Shown in pieces: positions 24,401 to 39,400 of a DNA stretch of 64,000 nt. Where the stretch lies: assembly GCA_028015205.1 (NCBI GenBank), contig CM051521.1:108476513-108540512 (forward strand), written 5' to 3'. Within the stretch, counting starts at the first letter, position 1; each line of letters begins with the position of its first letter. A program made the translations under genes and the position numbers. The notes under the pieces are model-generated. The model was not told the DNA's origin. It worked only from the letters and a program-made list of their open reading frames with translations, and did no database searches. The DNA is from Mytilisepta virgata (lineage: Eukaryota > Mollusca > Bivalvia > Mytilida > Mytilidae).

Positions 24401-27400
24401 TAGTAATGTCCAAGATAATCTCAGGAACCACTGGATGTAGATAAAAGATGAAACATGGGTCATTGATTGCACTGTGTATAGGGACTTTGACAAAGGTTTC
24501 GGAATTTGAATGACGCCCCTTGGGGCCGGGCAACAAAGGGAGCCTAAGGGTACATTATTCCTTTGTCACGCAACTCCTATCAGGTTATTTGGAATACGGA
24601 ACCGAAAATTAGCTCAGTAATTGCCCTGTCAATGTAGATTGTGCAAAAGGTTTTGGAATTTTAATACTGTAGTCCCCCTAGGAGCTGAGCTACATGGATG
24701 GCCTAAAGGTACATTATCCCTTTGTCACGCAACTCCTCTCACGTTATTTGGTTATTTGAAAGTTGGTTAGTAATTGCCCTGCCATTGAAGATTGTGCCAA
24801 ATGTTTCAGAATTGGAATAGTGCCCCTGGGGGCCGGCTACATAGGTAGCCTTAGGATACATTATTCCTTTGTCATGCAACTCCTCTCATGTTATTTGGAA
24901 TATGGAACTGTAAGATGGCTCAGTAATTGTACCACTCAGATTGTGCTAAAGGTTTTTCCAACTTTGGTAAATTTCCTTGGAGTCTCAAAGACCATTATTT
25001 TATTTATTTTTTCACAAGAAACCGTGTATTTTCTGGATCACATCAGCAGTTACACATATTGGGATCATCTAGATATCATAAATATGATATTCCAACTTTG
25101 GTAAATTTCCCGAAAGTGTCTGAGACTATTATTTTTGGATTTTACTTTTATAGCAATTATAGATTTTTTTTTTATATCATATTAGCTTTAAGACTTATCA
25201 GGATCATTGGATTTCAAAAATATGTGATTCAAATTTTGGTAAAATTCCTGAAAGACTCAGAGACTAGTTTATTTGTGATTTCTACTCAGCAACCATATAT
25301 ATTTGGAATCACTATAGCAACAGCACTAGTTTGGATTGAACGGATTTCAAAAATATGTGATTCCAATTTGGGTAAATTTCCTGAAAGTGTCTAAGACTAT
25401 TAGTTTTGGAATTTTACTTAGCAACTATAGATTTTTTTGGATCATATTAGCTTTAATCTAGATCAGTTGAATTTCAAAACATGTGATTCCAATTTTAGTA
25501 AATTTCCTGAAAGACTAATTTATTTGTGATTTCTACTTAGCAACCATATACATGCATATTTGGAATCACTATAACAACAACACTAGTTTAGATTGTATGG
25601 ATTTCAAAAACACAAGAGTAGCGTGAAAATATGCAGCGGGGCTGCTTCGACTAGGTTTTTTTTTACATAAAACTGTTTCAGTAAACTGTACAAGTGGTGA
25701 ATGGTGTATCATATGTGTGAAGTTACCCACTTGTCGGATGAAACTTACCTATTCTACCCCTAAATTTCCTACATTCCATACAATGTTTAAATTTCCTTTC
25801 CCCTTAATTCCTTAAATATTTTAAGATTCTTTACTAATAGAATATCAATGAGTCATTTAGAATTTAGATTTTTCTAAAATCTTTTGCAAGTTACCATGTT
25901 TTTATCCATACAGTAAGATAAACATTTTTATAACAAAGGTTTCAATTGTAATCTTAACAGGCCACAAACCTCAAAATAAAGACAAAAGACATCTTCAAAG
26001 TCATCATCTTCATGCTCCAACATCTGTTCAATACCCCTGAAATATTATATGTTATTTTATACATTCATCGTTTTAGTTTTTAGACACCGGTATTGATGTA
26101 GAATGTAACTCCTCACTGATATCTGAATACCAATAATCTACAATGAGTAACAATAACTACATGAAGACAAAATTTTGGGAAACAGTTCTTCTGTTAATGA
26201 AATTGAAAATATAGAACTATTTTTCATGTTACTGCACCTTCATATTTGCTTTTGAATGATATTTTTATATCACATCCTGGAGAGAAATATGATTTTTCTG
26301 TTCATAAATGATTTATTGTTTTTTCACATGAAAATCACAATATTTCAACATTTACAATGTAATAATAGATTGAATTGATCAATAACCATATACGATATAA
26401 TAGCATATTGTCTCATGACTCATGTATTTCATGCATACTTTCATTTTTATATCAAGATAAATTAAAAACAAATAGCTGTTAGAATGACAACAAGCCGGAT
26501 TTTCCTTCAACACTCTTTGGAGTTGCCCAAACGACCTCCCACCTACTAATAGTACTTCGCCAACCTAATAAACAGAATCTTTCCATTGGAATATCAGGAT
26601 TAAAAATTTACCTTTAAATTGATTTTGAATAAGGTAAGTATTGAAGAGACTAAATGGCATTTGTAAGCGATGAGAATCTACATATTCATTTTTTTGGCTT
26701 AAACATATTTTTTCATAAGACTATACTGTCACTGCCACATAAAATTGCACAAGATGATTAAAGTTATCCGACCGATCATGAATGTAAAATACATTTCGTT
26801 TTATCAAAAATAGCTCGAACTAAGTGTTTAAAGCAGGAACTTCCAAAGACAATTGCTTTTCAAGTCGAAACACGCTTCATTTTGTCTGTATGCAGCATTT
26901 ATGAAGATAAGTTTTTTATATTGCATTTCAAAAGTTTGCCGATAATGACCGAGATCATTCCCATGAAGTTGTATGGAACATCCAGGACAACTATAAGCAT
27001 CACATGGTCATTAATTGTCCGAATACCTTATTATACGTTACCAGAACAAGTCAGTAAAAACATGTAGCTTACCTCTAGTCATTACAACTTTCATATCTGA
27101 TGTCAAAATATATGATGAATATTATTAAAATGCTATGCCATAACAAGCAGATATACAAACAGGAAAAAAATGACATACCTTCCTATCTGAGGCATTAATT
27201 CCTTTAAATCTTCTATATCTAATGGCCTAAAAAGTCAATAATAAATAACATATAGTTATTACTTAAAACACTGAATGCCATCTTACTGAATATTTTACAT
27301 GGACTCTCAGCTTAATTTTTATACATATATACAACAAAAACTCCTGGCATTTAAATTTTATAAAGACATACCTTTTTAATAGTTTCTTGTACAGAGCTAA

Positions 27401-30400
27401 TGGAAAATTAAGTGAGATGATGGTTGAATTATAAATAGCCAATCCACACAGACAGCCAACCAAATAAAACATCACAGCTTCTTCAAATGTCTGTAACAAT
27501 ATATATAGACATGAGCAAGTCAGATTCTGCATTGATACAAACATTATTTATAAATACACGTAGCTTATCAAAACAGATAACTATCACTGCTTCTCAAATG
27601 TCTGCATCAAAAATATACAGGAATTTGTTAAATTTGGATCAAAAAATTACATGTGCAATAGAAAAATCACACAATGAATAACAAAAAGTATATTACAAAT
27701 AGAAAAGATAATGCATTTTCTTACAGATTTTACAGTTGTCATACTCAGTAAAAGATATGTGAATAAACTGACTATACATTACCAGACTTCTTTGTCCCAT
27801 TTTTAAACATTATAATACATGTAATGGGCAAATTATAAACAACTCCAACCTACACAGTCTGCATTGTGCTGTATGTTAAAAATGAGCATAGGAAAACAGG
27901 CAAATAATTTACATTCTATGATTCCAATATCAGGTAAGCATTTTGTCAAATTATTTCCTTTCAGTGATGCTTAGTCCAAGAAATATGGAAAAATGAAATA
28001 ACAGCTTACAATGTGAAAACCTGAACTAAATGTCAAAATAATAAAACTTACATCTGGATTAAACCAATCTAATCTTGACTCTTCATAGTGTTTAAACATT
28101 CCATACTTAGGATCTAAGATTTCTCTTAACAAAAGTAAGAAGAATTCCTAAAATAAAATTTACAGAAAATGGCAAGTCAATAAACTTTTCATCTAAAAAG
28201 TAATGGAACTTATACCGAGTGAGTTTTTACCCTCAATAAATAAAGATTACTATTATGATCCTCTTCATTAAAATTTTCATAAATTTACTTTTAACTGCAA
28301 TATTGTTTATGAAAGGACGTATGTATTCATTACATGAAATATTCATATTTATGTATGACACAATATACAGGTTTTGATTATTTTAAAACTTTATCTCTTT
28401 TGATTTTCCCCTATCATTGTGTATATATATTCAGACAATTCTACATGTATGAATTATTCCTGAGTTCAAAGGACTTTCTTTCAATTCTATGTTTAAACTG
28501 CAACATAATTTACAGACACATTTGGTAGATGTACTGACTTATGGTATGGACCCAATTTTTTCATCTAAAAAATGTTATTATAGCAATTGCAAAAATATAT
28601 GAATTTTCTAATACAATGTACTTATTAAAACTCTTTTTTTAAGTTATCCCAATTCAGAATTTTTTTATCTGTTTATCATAACATATTTTATTCCAGACAA
28701 CTTTGAAACTAGACTCAAGTGATGAGCATGTATTGCTCACCTAGCATCCTTTTCAACATGTCATATTTGTTCATTTAGCTATATTCAGTTTCTGAGATTA
28801 TTTTTAATTTGACCAATCAAAAATAAAGAATCGTTCATGGCGGCCATTAGTCATCTGACCGAGGAGAAATATCAAAATTTTATAAAGGTTCTTGCATAGA
28901 TTTTACTTAGTTCATTTAGTTCATTTAGCTATATGGTATCAGAACACAAGATTTATTTAAGTTGACCAATGAGATATAAGATTTGTTCATGGCAGCCATG
29001 TTAGTTGTCAGATCAGAAAAAATATGCAAAATTTAAAAAGGTCCTCCCAAGAAGCTTCATACCAAATTTTAGTTCATTTGGGAATATGGTTTCAGAGAAG
29101 AAGATTTATTAAATCTGACCAAATTTGAGAAATCTGATTTGTTCATGGTGGCCATGAGTTTGTCCAATCAATAAAAATTTATAAAGGTCCTTCATACTAA
29201 GTTTCAGTTCATTTTGCAACACGGTTTCAGAGCACAATATTTTTTCAATTTGACCAAACAGAAATAAGATTTTTTCATGGCAGCCATGTTTGTTGTCAAA
29301 TTGGGAAAAAATATGCAAATTTTATAAAGATCCTTCCATAGATGCTTCATACCAAGTTTCAGTTCATTTGGCTATATACATTTAGTTTCAGAGGAATCAG
29401 AAAATAGGATTGTTCATGTTGGCCATGTTTCTTGTCTGATTGGGAAAAAATTTGTAAACTTCATCAAGGTCCTTCCATAGATGCTTCATACAAAGTTTCA
29501 GTTCATTTGGCTACATGGTTTCTGAGATTTTAAAAATTTCACCAATGAGAAATAAGATTTGTTCATGGTGGCCATTTTTTTTGTCTGATCGGGAAAAAAT
29601 ATGCAAACTTTATAAAGGTAATTTCATAGATGCTTCATACCAAGTTTCAAATCATTTGGCCTAGGGGTTACAGAGGAGAAGACCAAAATGCGAAAAGATA
29701 ACAGATGGACAACAAATGCAAAGCGATGAAAAAAGCTCACAAAATTCTGTGGGCCCTTTGGCTACCTATACACTTTAGTGCAATTGGCTATATCATATAT
29801 CAGCAAGTTCTTTATGGTGGAGCAAGATGGAGAATCAATCTTTGCCAAGACTTGCAACAAGTTTGATTTGAATTCACAACCTCTGTTGTGATCATTTGTA
29901 GTTATGAAAAATTCTCTGGCCATTTGGCTGCCTATGCCATAAAATCTGAACAATGAATAAATCTTAATTCCATCAAACGCTAACATGTATTTCACAAAGG
30001 TGTGCTCAAATTCAAAGATATTAAAATACAGATGTGAAATAGCAGGTATGTCTGAAAAAGTGCTCAAATTTATAGATGTGAAAATACCTATATATCACAT
30101 GTGCAATAAAGCTGATTTTGGTTGGTGATTTTAAAAGAATAAAATTGTGTCTAAATACAGTTTCAAATATAAAGGTATCAGCAATGCCTCAAACTATATA
30201 TAATTATCTTCTCAGACAACACTGCACTGTACCAAAAATGCTACTAAATCTGGATTTTTTCGTTTACTTTTCAGATATCGTTGTTTGTTAAAATTGTCAT
30301 CACAGTAAGTGAACCTTTTTCATCAGTATTCAAGTTTTAATATGCTGAATATTCTGTTGTGTGCAATTATCAAAGATTATTACTTTTTTGTATGACCTAA

Positions 30401-33400
30401 CGTTTGGAATATTTGTTCTCAAAATTAAAACAAAGGAAGCTCCTATCACACAGTAAAACTTGCCTACAAAGTTCATCTGATGAGGAAATATTGACTGATT
30501 AACCTATACTTCTGTATTGATGTAGACCTGTTGAACTTTAACTCTATGCAAGATTACCTTGTATAAAAAGTTTTTGTTTGTCAATTTAAATGTTATGGAA
30601 GTACACAAATCTAGCAATATCAAGCAAATGTTACAATACATTCTGAATAAATATATTCTGTTGATAAGTAACTCATGGATTGTTTAGATCTGGAATAGTC
30701 CCTTTAACAAGGCTTCTCATTAAACCCGATATTTCACTTATACAAATTCAAGACAAATACCACCTGACAATTAATACCAAAATTTCATTAATTCTTAAAA
30801 TCAAATTATTATTTCACTGAAAAAATTAAAATCAAGATCATATTTTGTACAAAATATTTTATTTATAATAACTTTTTTCATCATACAGACAAAACTGTAC
30901 ACTGAAATGGACAAGCTAAAAAAAATCATGATCTAAGGAGAATTACTTGATATAATTATGCCTATAAAGCACAGCAAATGTCCATTCTAAAACATGCATA
31001 AAGTTTAATCTATTGTAACAGAAATTGTACATTCAAACAAGAGAACAGGAAGAAAACTGATACCTTTCTCAAACCACCTTCATCTATTGCTTCTTCTCCT
31101 AAAAACACCACCTGTAATAAAAAGTGCTAAAGAGTGAGATAAGCTACATGAAGTGAGTAAAGCTTACAAACCTTTGTCAAGCCTCCAGCGTCAATAGCTT
31201 CTTCTCCAGAAAATTGAACCTAAAAGTACCTTAGTCATTTAATCGTGAAGTGAATACTATAATGGTCATCAAAATAATTCTCAATAGTAACTGTCTTTGC
31301 CTTGTTGGCAACCCGTGGCTAACTCCAACAGTGCTTTATCCTGCAACAAGTTTATTTAGTAGACAAATAAAGGGTGTCAAATATGTTTTTTTGGAAATAA
31401 GTCATCTCCTGGTACCCTTGTCTTCACTTGTAATGAAAGTCTGTATTGTGTTCTGGTTCACAGGGTTTATGAGATCATTTTATCCCTTGATTATGCACCA
31501 AAAATTGCCTTCTGAAAATAGGCTAGAAATGTGTCATTTTCATGACTTTTCTCGAATAAACGATAATCTATAGTTTCAGGATAAAAACTAGATATGGACA
31601 ATGCCCCCCACCCCCCGTTTTTTTCTGCCCTGCCATATGCAGGAGTATAGCTCCACATTTTTTAGATTTGAAAAACACTGATGTTGGCATACAACTTGAA
31701 ACTGTTACGCTGTCTGTAAGACACAAATGATGCCCCCGCCTGACCACCGGAAATTATAAATGCAACACTATGTATGATGATATATGTTTTACAAAAATGT
31801 ATTCTTATTCTAAAGGCTACACTTGCAGGGCTGCATGTCTAGCCAACAGTTTTCAACTTTCAAGAGACATCCTACAAAAAATTAAAGCTATATCTCCAAA
31901 ACTGTAGGAGGAGATAGCCCGACAAACCATGATCTCTTTAAGCAGCTTGCAAAAATGACTAAGTCCAACTACCTGTCATTTTCAGAATATTTAAAAGAAA
32001 TCCAATCTAATTGAAATCGATCTCTCATCGCTCCCGTTTTCTGATATGTCGCGTGGGAGATCTAACGAAATCCCCTTTGAGGTCACATGTGAGTGAACTG
32101 GGACTTATGAATTTATAATGACATGCAAATGAGTTGACTTCCTATCAATAAGCCAATCAAAAAAGTTTATGAATTCTGGGGACTGACGATTTCTTCGTTA
32201 ATAAAATGAGTTACATCCCTTTACCACACGATCAACTTACAAGATCGCCTAAGCTGCAATTTCATTGGTCGAACAGGACACACCTACGAGGTCACTCACA
32301 TGTGACCTCAAAGCGGGTTTCGTTAGATCTCCCACGCGACATATCAGAAAACGGGAGCGATGAGAGATCGGTTTTTAATTACATTGAAAGAAATCAATAT
32401 CCTGTGTCCATGCACACCTCCATTTTATGTATGAACATTCTATAAAATATTAAAGATGTATCTCCAAATCTGTAGGAGGAGATAGCCGGACAAACCATAA
32501 TCTCTTTATGCAGCTAGTACAAAAAAAAATGACTAAGTCCAACTACCTGTCATTTGCAGAATATTTGGAAATAATCAAAATCCTGTTGTTATGCACACCT
32601 TCATTATGTGTAAGAACATCCTACAAAATATTAAAGTTGCACCTCCAAAAACTGTAGAAGGAGATAGCTGGACAAACCATGATCTTCTTATGCAGGTAGT
32701 ACCAAAAAATGACTAAGTCAAACTACCTGTCATTTTCAGAATATTTGAAAAAAATCAAAATCCTGTGGCCATGCACACCTTCATTATGTATATGAACATC
32801 CTACAAAATATTAAACTTGTATCTCCAAAACTTTGGGAGGAGATAGCCGGACAAACAATGTATCCTAATCCGGACGGACGGACGTACGGCACGACAGACG
32901 GATGAACAGGGGCAAATTAATATGCCCCCGAGAGACGGATGGACAGGGGCAAATTAATATGCCGCCCGACATTTTGTCGCGGGGGCATAACAATATTATG
33001 TACAATTAATTCGTACTCACTGCAGAACTGGTAATCCTCACATAATAACTTTTTAAGGCTCATATAAAATTTGTATATTTTCTAATAATGTGTATACTTT
33101 GTATATGTATAGGTAATTAAAGTAAATATGTTCATTTATCTTGCATAATAAAGGGATAAACGCAGCATGATACGACTGCAACATGTCGTTTAGATTTTAA
33201 GTAAATGTTGACATAGTTTTAAGGATTACCCAATAAAAGTGTTTCACATAATATTAGATACATTACACAGAAATACTGGACCTACCACAAAACCAGATGA
33301 AAAACAAAACAAAATTAAGAAGTCCAGCCACCTTGCTTTTTTGGTCCCTTTAACCGCCTATATCTCAAAAACTGTAAAAGATAGGAAAAATGTGTTTGAC

Positions 33401-36400
33401 ATACTCTTGAAAGCACTCATCAAGATGAATTAAAACAAAAAATTTCCATTAAAATTGGATGAGAAATAAAGAATTTTAGGTGTCCTGCAAAATGGCAAAT
33501 TTTGGCCCCTTTAATCCCTTTTATCTCTGCAATGAAAAATAGTTGCACAAAAATGCCTGGATTAACTTTTTTTTTTATTTCTTATGACAAAAAAAATCAT
33601 CCAAACCGGATAAGAAACAAGAGGCTCACCAGAGCCTGTATCGCTCACCTGGAGTCTGGTTTTCATTGGACAATTAATCAACTATTTGACCAAGTTTGTT
33701 GCAATTGGTTCAATTGTTCAGGGAAAATTTGTTGAAGATTTATTTTTCATAAGGTTTAATGTTAAAATATTTTCCCTGATGGTGGTAGTCCTGGCAGGAA
33801 GTTGACAAAATTGACCAGGAATAAGGGTGAACCTTAAATAAATGTAACAGAACCTGACCTCAAATTACACAAACCAATAACTCCTAAATAGAATTTGGGA
33901 TTCCCTTCAAAATTTCAGGATAGGTAGATCTCAACATGGCAAACATTTTTCAATTTATATTTCACTTCTATCTCAAATAGTTTTGGAGATAAAAAAATTT
34001 CAGGATAGGTAGATCTCAACATGGCAAACATTTTTCAAATTCAGATTTCACTTCTATCTCAAATAGTTTTGGAGATAAATGACAAAAAATGTTAAATTAT
34101 GAAAATTTGACGAAAAAAGGGCAATGCGTTTTAGGATTTCCTTCAAAATTTCAGGTTAGGTAGATCTTGTCATGCTGATAAATTTTACCCTATGTCAGAT
34201 TTTTGATATCTGTAACAGTTTTTAAGTTATAAGCCAAAAACAACACATGCACCCCTATATTCTACTTTTAGCTACCACAGCCATGTTTTATGTCAGATCA
34301 AAATAAATTGAGGATCGTTTGTAGAGGACATGTTATAGATCATTCCTATTAAGTTTCAAACCAATCGGCCCAGCCGTTTCAGAGGAGAAGATTTTTATCT
34401 AAAAGAATTTGAAAATTTGACAAAAAAAGGGCAACAACTCCTAAATGGGTTTTGGGATTTCCTTTCAAATTTCGGGGTTTCATCTCAACATGGCAAACAT
34501 TTTTCAAATTTACATTTCACTTCTATATCAAATAGTTTTGGAAATAAATGATGAAAAATGTTAAAATTTTGAAAATTTTACAAAAAAGGGCAATAACTCC
34601 TAAATGGGTTTTGGAATTTCCTTAAAAATTTCAGGGTAGGTAGATCTTGTCATGCTGATCAATTTTACCCCAGTCAGATTTTCAATATCTGTAACGGTTT
34701 TTGAGTTATTAGCAAAAAACAGCAATTTACCCCTATGTTCTATTTTTAGTAACAGCGGCCATGTTTTTCGACGAATCAAAAATCCCCACATCAGTTCTAT
34801 GCAGGGTACCCCAAGGAACATTCATACCAAGTTTGGTTCTAATTAGTCAAGTAGTTTCAGAGGAGAAGAGTTTTGTATAATTGTTAACAACGACGACGAC
34901 GACGGACGACGGACGACGACAGGCGAAGACGGACGCCAAGTGATGGCAATAGCTCACATGGCCTTTGGCCAGGTGAGCTAATAAAAAGGTTTCGATAATT
35001 AAAGCATGTCCCTGTTTTTGACCCCTTATATCTCCAAAACGGTTTGTTTGTTAAGTTGGGGTTTTACGCCATTTTCAGCACATTTGGCTATTTCGCGGCG
35101 GCAAGTTTTTATTGGTGGAGAAAGCCGGAGTACCCGGAGAGAATCACAGACCTTCGGTAGGAAAATTGGCAATCCTTGTCAATTAAAATCGGAGTCAAAA
35201 ACACCCCGCCACAGATGAGATTCGAACTCGCAACTCTCGAAAACGGAAGAAAAGATAGTGAAAAATGGATTTGAATAAGTTTTTCCATTTTCATCAAGGA
35301 ACACTAACATTTAAAAATCATCAAATTCAGACAAATATTAAAAAAGTTTCATCAAAAAACCCTTAATGACCCCCCCAAAAAAACCAGGAGAGGCCAGATT
35401 CCCCAAAATCAATCCCAACCTGTATTTCCTATGGAGACCATAATATGTGTGCAAAAATTTGTTGTCGTATAAAAATTAAGATTATTTACATGTACAATCA
35501 TTTCCATTGTAGTGCTGGAACCCATGAATTATACAAAAGATTTTCTCTGTCTTTGGTATTTTAAAGTATTTTAAAACAAGTACATATTTCATGACACCCA
35601 ATTAAAATAAAATGCTCCGCTGGGCGCAGCTAGATACGACCGCAGATGTCGAACCCTGAATAGTTGGGGCAATTATGAACACAACATTCAAGCTTGATAC
35701 AATACTGAATTTGGATTGTGAATAAATATTTGACACAGCATAGGTTTCTGACACAGAATGAATGTTGTCTAAGAACTTAAAAATTTTTAATTTACCTATT
35801 CAAACCATATCAGTATTTTTTGTTTTTATATATAAATCAGAAATAACCAATTTAAAATTGGGCACACATATCAATTTCTTGCTATTGCGCAATACTGTGC
35901 AATTGAAAATTTCTTCAAATATTTGACACATAATAGGTTTCTGACACAGAATAACTGAAACCAAAGAACTTAGAATTGGTCATATGATTTCAATTTATAT
36001 TCAATTTTTTGCTTCTTGTGCAATACAATATGCTGTGGAGAATTGCCCCCCCCCCCCCCCCCCAAAAAAAAAAAAAAAAAAAAAAATTACCCCTTTTTTA
36101 GCTTTTGTGCAATACACTATGAAGTTGCACATTGACTCCCCCTCCCAAAAAAAAAACAACAAAAAACAATAAAATTTATTGTAACCCCCCCTTTTTTGCT
36201 AAAAAAAATTTGAAATTTCCTTTTTAATTTATGAATTATGAAATGAGAAAAAAATTGCCCCCTCCCCAATTTCTCATCCCCCCCCCCCCCCCCCTAAATT
36301 TTGTTTTCACCCCCCCCCCCCCATTTCTCTTGATACTTTGCAACCATAACAGCCCATTTAAATACACCATAACGTATTAAAATAGAAAATGACATCATAG

Positions 36401-39400
36401 TCATGGATGGCAAATTTTAAATATGCATAATTTAAAAGCAGTTTAGATGAGATAAACAAAAAAGCTTCATCAGCACATATTCAAAATTTGAGATAAAAAA
36501 AAGAGTTATCCCTCTTTGTACATATTTTTATAATCATGTTGTCATATTTGCTCTAAGTCATATTTAATTGTTAGCAGTAGTATGTATGTTAGTATCATAT
36601 AATTTTAAAATTTCTGATTTGTAAGTTTATTCAATATATATGTTTGGATTGAAGTCATTGTTGGGTGTTACTGAAGTTATCCTTTAATTGTAATGTAAAT
36701 AATGTAAATTGGTTTAAATTATACTGATTCTTGCTATTGCACAATACTGTGTAATTGAAAATTTCTTGAAATATTTGACACATAATAGGTTTCTAAAACA
36801 GAATAACTGAAATAAAGAACTTAGAATTGGTCATATGATTTGAATTTATATTCAATTTTTGAATTCTTGTGCGATACAATATGCTGTGGAGAATTGCCCC
36901 CACCCCCCCAAAAAAATAATTTACCCCTTTTTATACGACCGCAAAATTTTTGCGGTCGTATATTGGTATGACGTTGGCGTCGTCGTCGTCGTCGTCGTCG
37001 TCCGTCGGAATCTGTAGACATTTGGTTTTCGCACTATAACTTTAGTATAAGTTAATAGAAATCTATGAAATTTAAACACAAGGTTTATGACCACAAAAGG
37101 AAGGTTGGGATTGATTTTGGGAGTTTTGGTCCCAACAGTTTAAGAATCAGGGGCCAAAAAAGGGCCCAATAAGCATTTTTCTTGGTTTTCGCACAATAAC
37201 TCTAGTATAAGTAAATAGAAATCTATGAAATTTTAACACAAGGTTTATGACCACAAAAGGAAGGTTGGGATTGTTTTTGGGAGTTTTGGTCCCAACAGTT
37301 TAGGAATTAGGGGCTAAAAAAGGCCCAAATAAGCATTTGTCTTGGTTTTTGCACAATAACTTTAGTATAAGTAAATAGAAATCTATGAAATTTAAACACA
37401 AGGTTTATGACCACAAAAGGAAGGTTGGGATTGATTTTTGGAGTTTTGGTCCCAACAGTTTAGGAATTAGGGGCCAAAAGGGTCCAAAATTAAACTTTGT
37501 TTGATTTCATCGAAAATTGAACTATTGGGGTTCTTTGATATGCCGAATCTAACCGTGCATTTAGATTCTTAATTTTTGGTCCCGTTTTCAAATTGGTCTA
37601 CATTAAGGTCCAAAGGGTCCAAAATTAAACTTAGTTTGATTTTAACAAAAATTGAATTCTTGGGGTTCTTTGATATGCTGAATCTAAACATGTACTTAGT
37701 TTTTTTTATTATGGGCCCAGTTTTCAAGTTGGTCCAAATCGGGGTCCAAAATTAAACTTTGTTTGATTTCATCGAAAATTGAACTATTGGGGTTCTTTGA
37801 TATGCCGAATCTAACCGTGCATTTAGATTCTTAATTTTTGGTCCCATTTTCAAATTGGTCTACATTAAGGTCCAAAGGGTCCAAAATTAAACTTAGTTTG
37901 ATTTTAACAAAAATTGAATTCTTGGGGTTCTTTGATATGCTGAATCTAAACATGTACTTAGTTTTTTTATTATGGGCCCAGTTTTCAAGTTGGTCCAAAT
38001 CGGGGTCCAAAATTAAAGCTAAAAAAGGGGTAAATTATTTTTTTTGGGGGGTGGGGGCAATTCTCCACAGCATATTGTATCGCACAAGAATTCAAAAATT
38101 GAATATAAATTCAAATCATATGACCAATTCTAAGTTCTTTATTTCAGTTATTCTGTTTTAGAAACCTATTATGTGTCAAATATTTCAAGAAATTTTCAAT
38201 TACACAGTATTGTGCAATAGCAAGAATCAGTATAATTTAAACCAATTTACATTATTTACATTACAATTAAAGGATAACTTCAGTAACACCCAACAATGAC
38301 TTCAATCCAAACATATATATTGAATAAACTTACAAATCAGAAATTTTAAAATTATATGATACTAACATACATACTACTGCTAACAATTAAATATGACTTA
38401 GAGCAAATATGACAACATGATTATAAAAATATGTACAAAGAGGGATAACTCTTTTTTTTATCTCAAATTTTGAATATGTGCTGATGAAGCTTTTTTGTTT
38501 ATCTCATCTAAACTGCTTTTAAATTATGCATATTTAAAATTTGCCATCCATGACTATGATGTCATTTTCTATTTTAATACGTTATGGTGTATTTAAATGG
38601 GCTGTTATGGTTGCAAAGTATCAAGAGAAATGGGGGGGGGGGGGGGGTGAAAACAAAATTTAGGGGGGGGGGATGAGAAATTGGGGAGGGGGCAATTTTT
38701 TTCTCATTTCATAATTCATAAATTAAAAAGGAAATTTTCAAATTTTTTTTAGCAAAAAAGGGGGGGTTACAATAAATTTTATTGTTTTTTGTTGTTTTTT
38801 TTTTTGGGAGGGGGAGTCAATGTGCAACTTCATAGTGTATTGCACAAAAGCTAAAAAAGGGGTAAATTTTTTTTTTTTTTTTTTTGGGGGGGGGGCAATT
38901 CTCCACAGCATATTGTATTGCACAAGAAGCAAAAAATTGAATATAAATTGAAATCATATGACCAATTCTAAGTTCTTTGGTTTCAGTTATTCTGTGTCAG
39001 AAACCTATTATGTGTCAAATATTTGAAGAAATTTTCAATTGCACAGTATTGCGCAATAGCAAGAAATTGATATGTGTGCCCAATTTTAAATTGGTTATTT
39101 CTGATTTATATATAAAAACAAAAAATACTGATATGGTTTGAATAGGTAAATTAAAAATTTTTAAGTTCTTAGACAACATTCATTCTGTGTCAGAAACCTA
39201 TGCTGTGTCAAATATTTATTCACAATCCAAATTCAGTATTGTATCAAGCTTGAATGTTGTGTTCATAATTGCCCCAACTATTCAGGGTTCGACATCTGCG
39301 GTCGTATCTAGCTGCGCCCAGCGGAGCATTTTATTTAGCTTTAATTTTGGACCCCGATTTGGACCAACTTGAAAACTGGGCCCATAATAAAAAAACTAAG

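Larger units (their letters stand above)
33150..35475 (+). repeat. CAGCATGATACGAC-type repeat, copy 2, split by two insertions
   Basis: Starts CGCAGCATGATACGACTGCA and ends near GTTGTCGTATAAAAATT. It is cut by an AGCTCACC-ended element (33613-34982) and by a SINE fragment (35043-35237). Removing both leaves a body collinear with 22815-23400. The end strings resemble those of the larger element at 35607-40440. Confidence 0.65.

Noticed and set aside
24763..25394. 113- and 155-aa plus-strand ORFs
   Set aside because: Both run across degenerate tandem units of a repeat and show no domain or splice logic.
31250..31573. 107-aa plus-strand ORF next to the alternative exons
   Set aside because: No recognisable motif or repeat structure, antisense to an intron and composition like the surrounding non-coding DNA.
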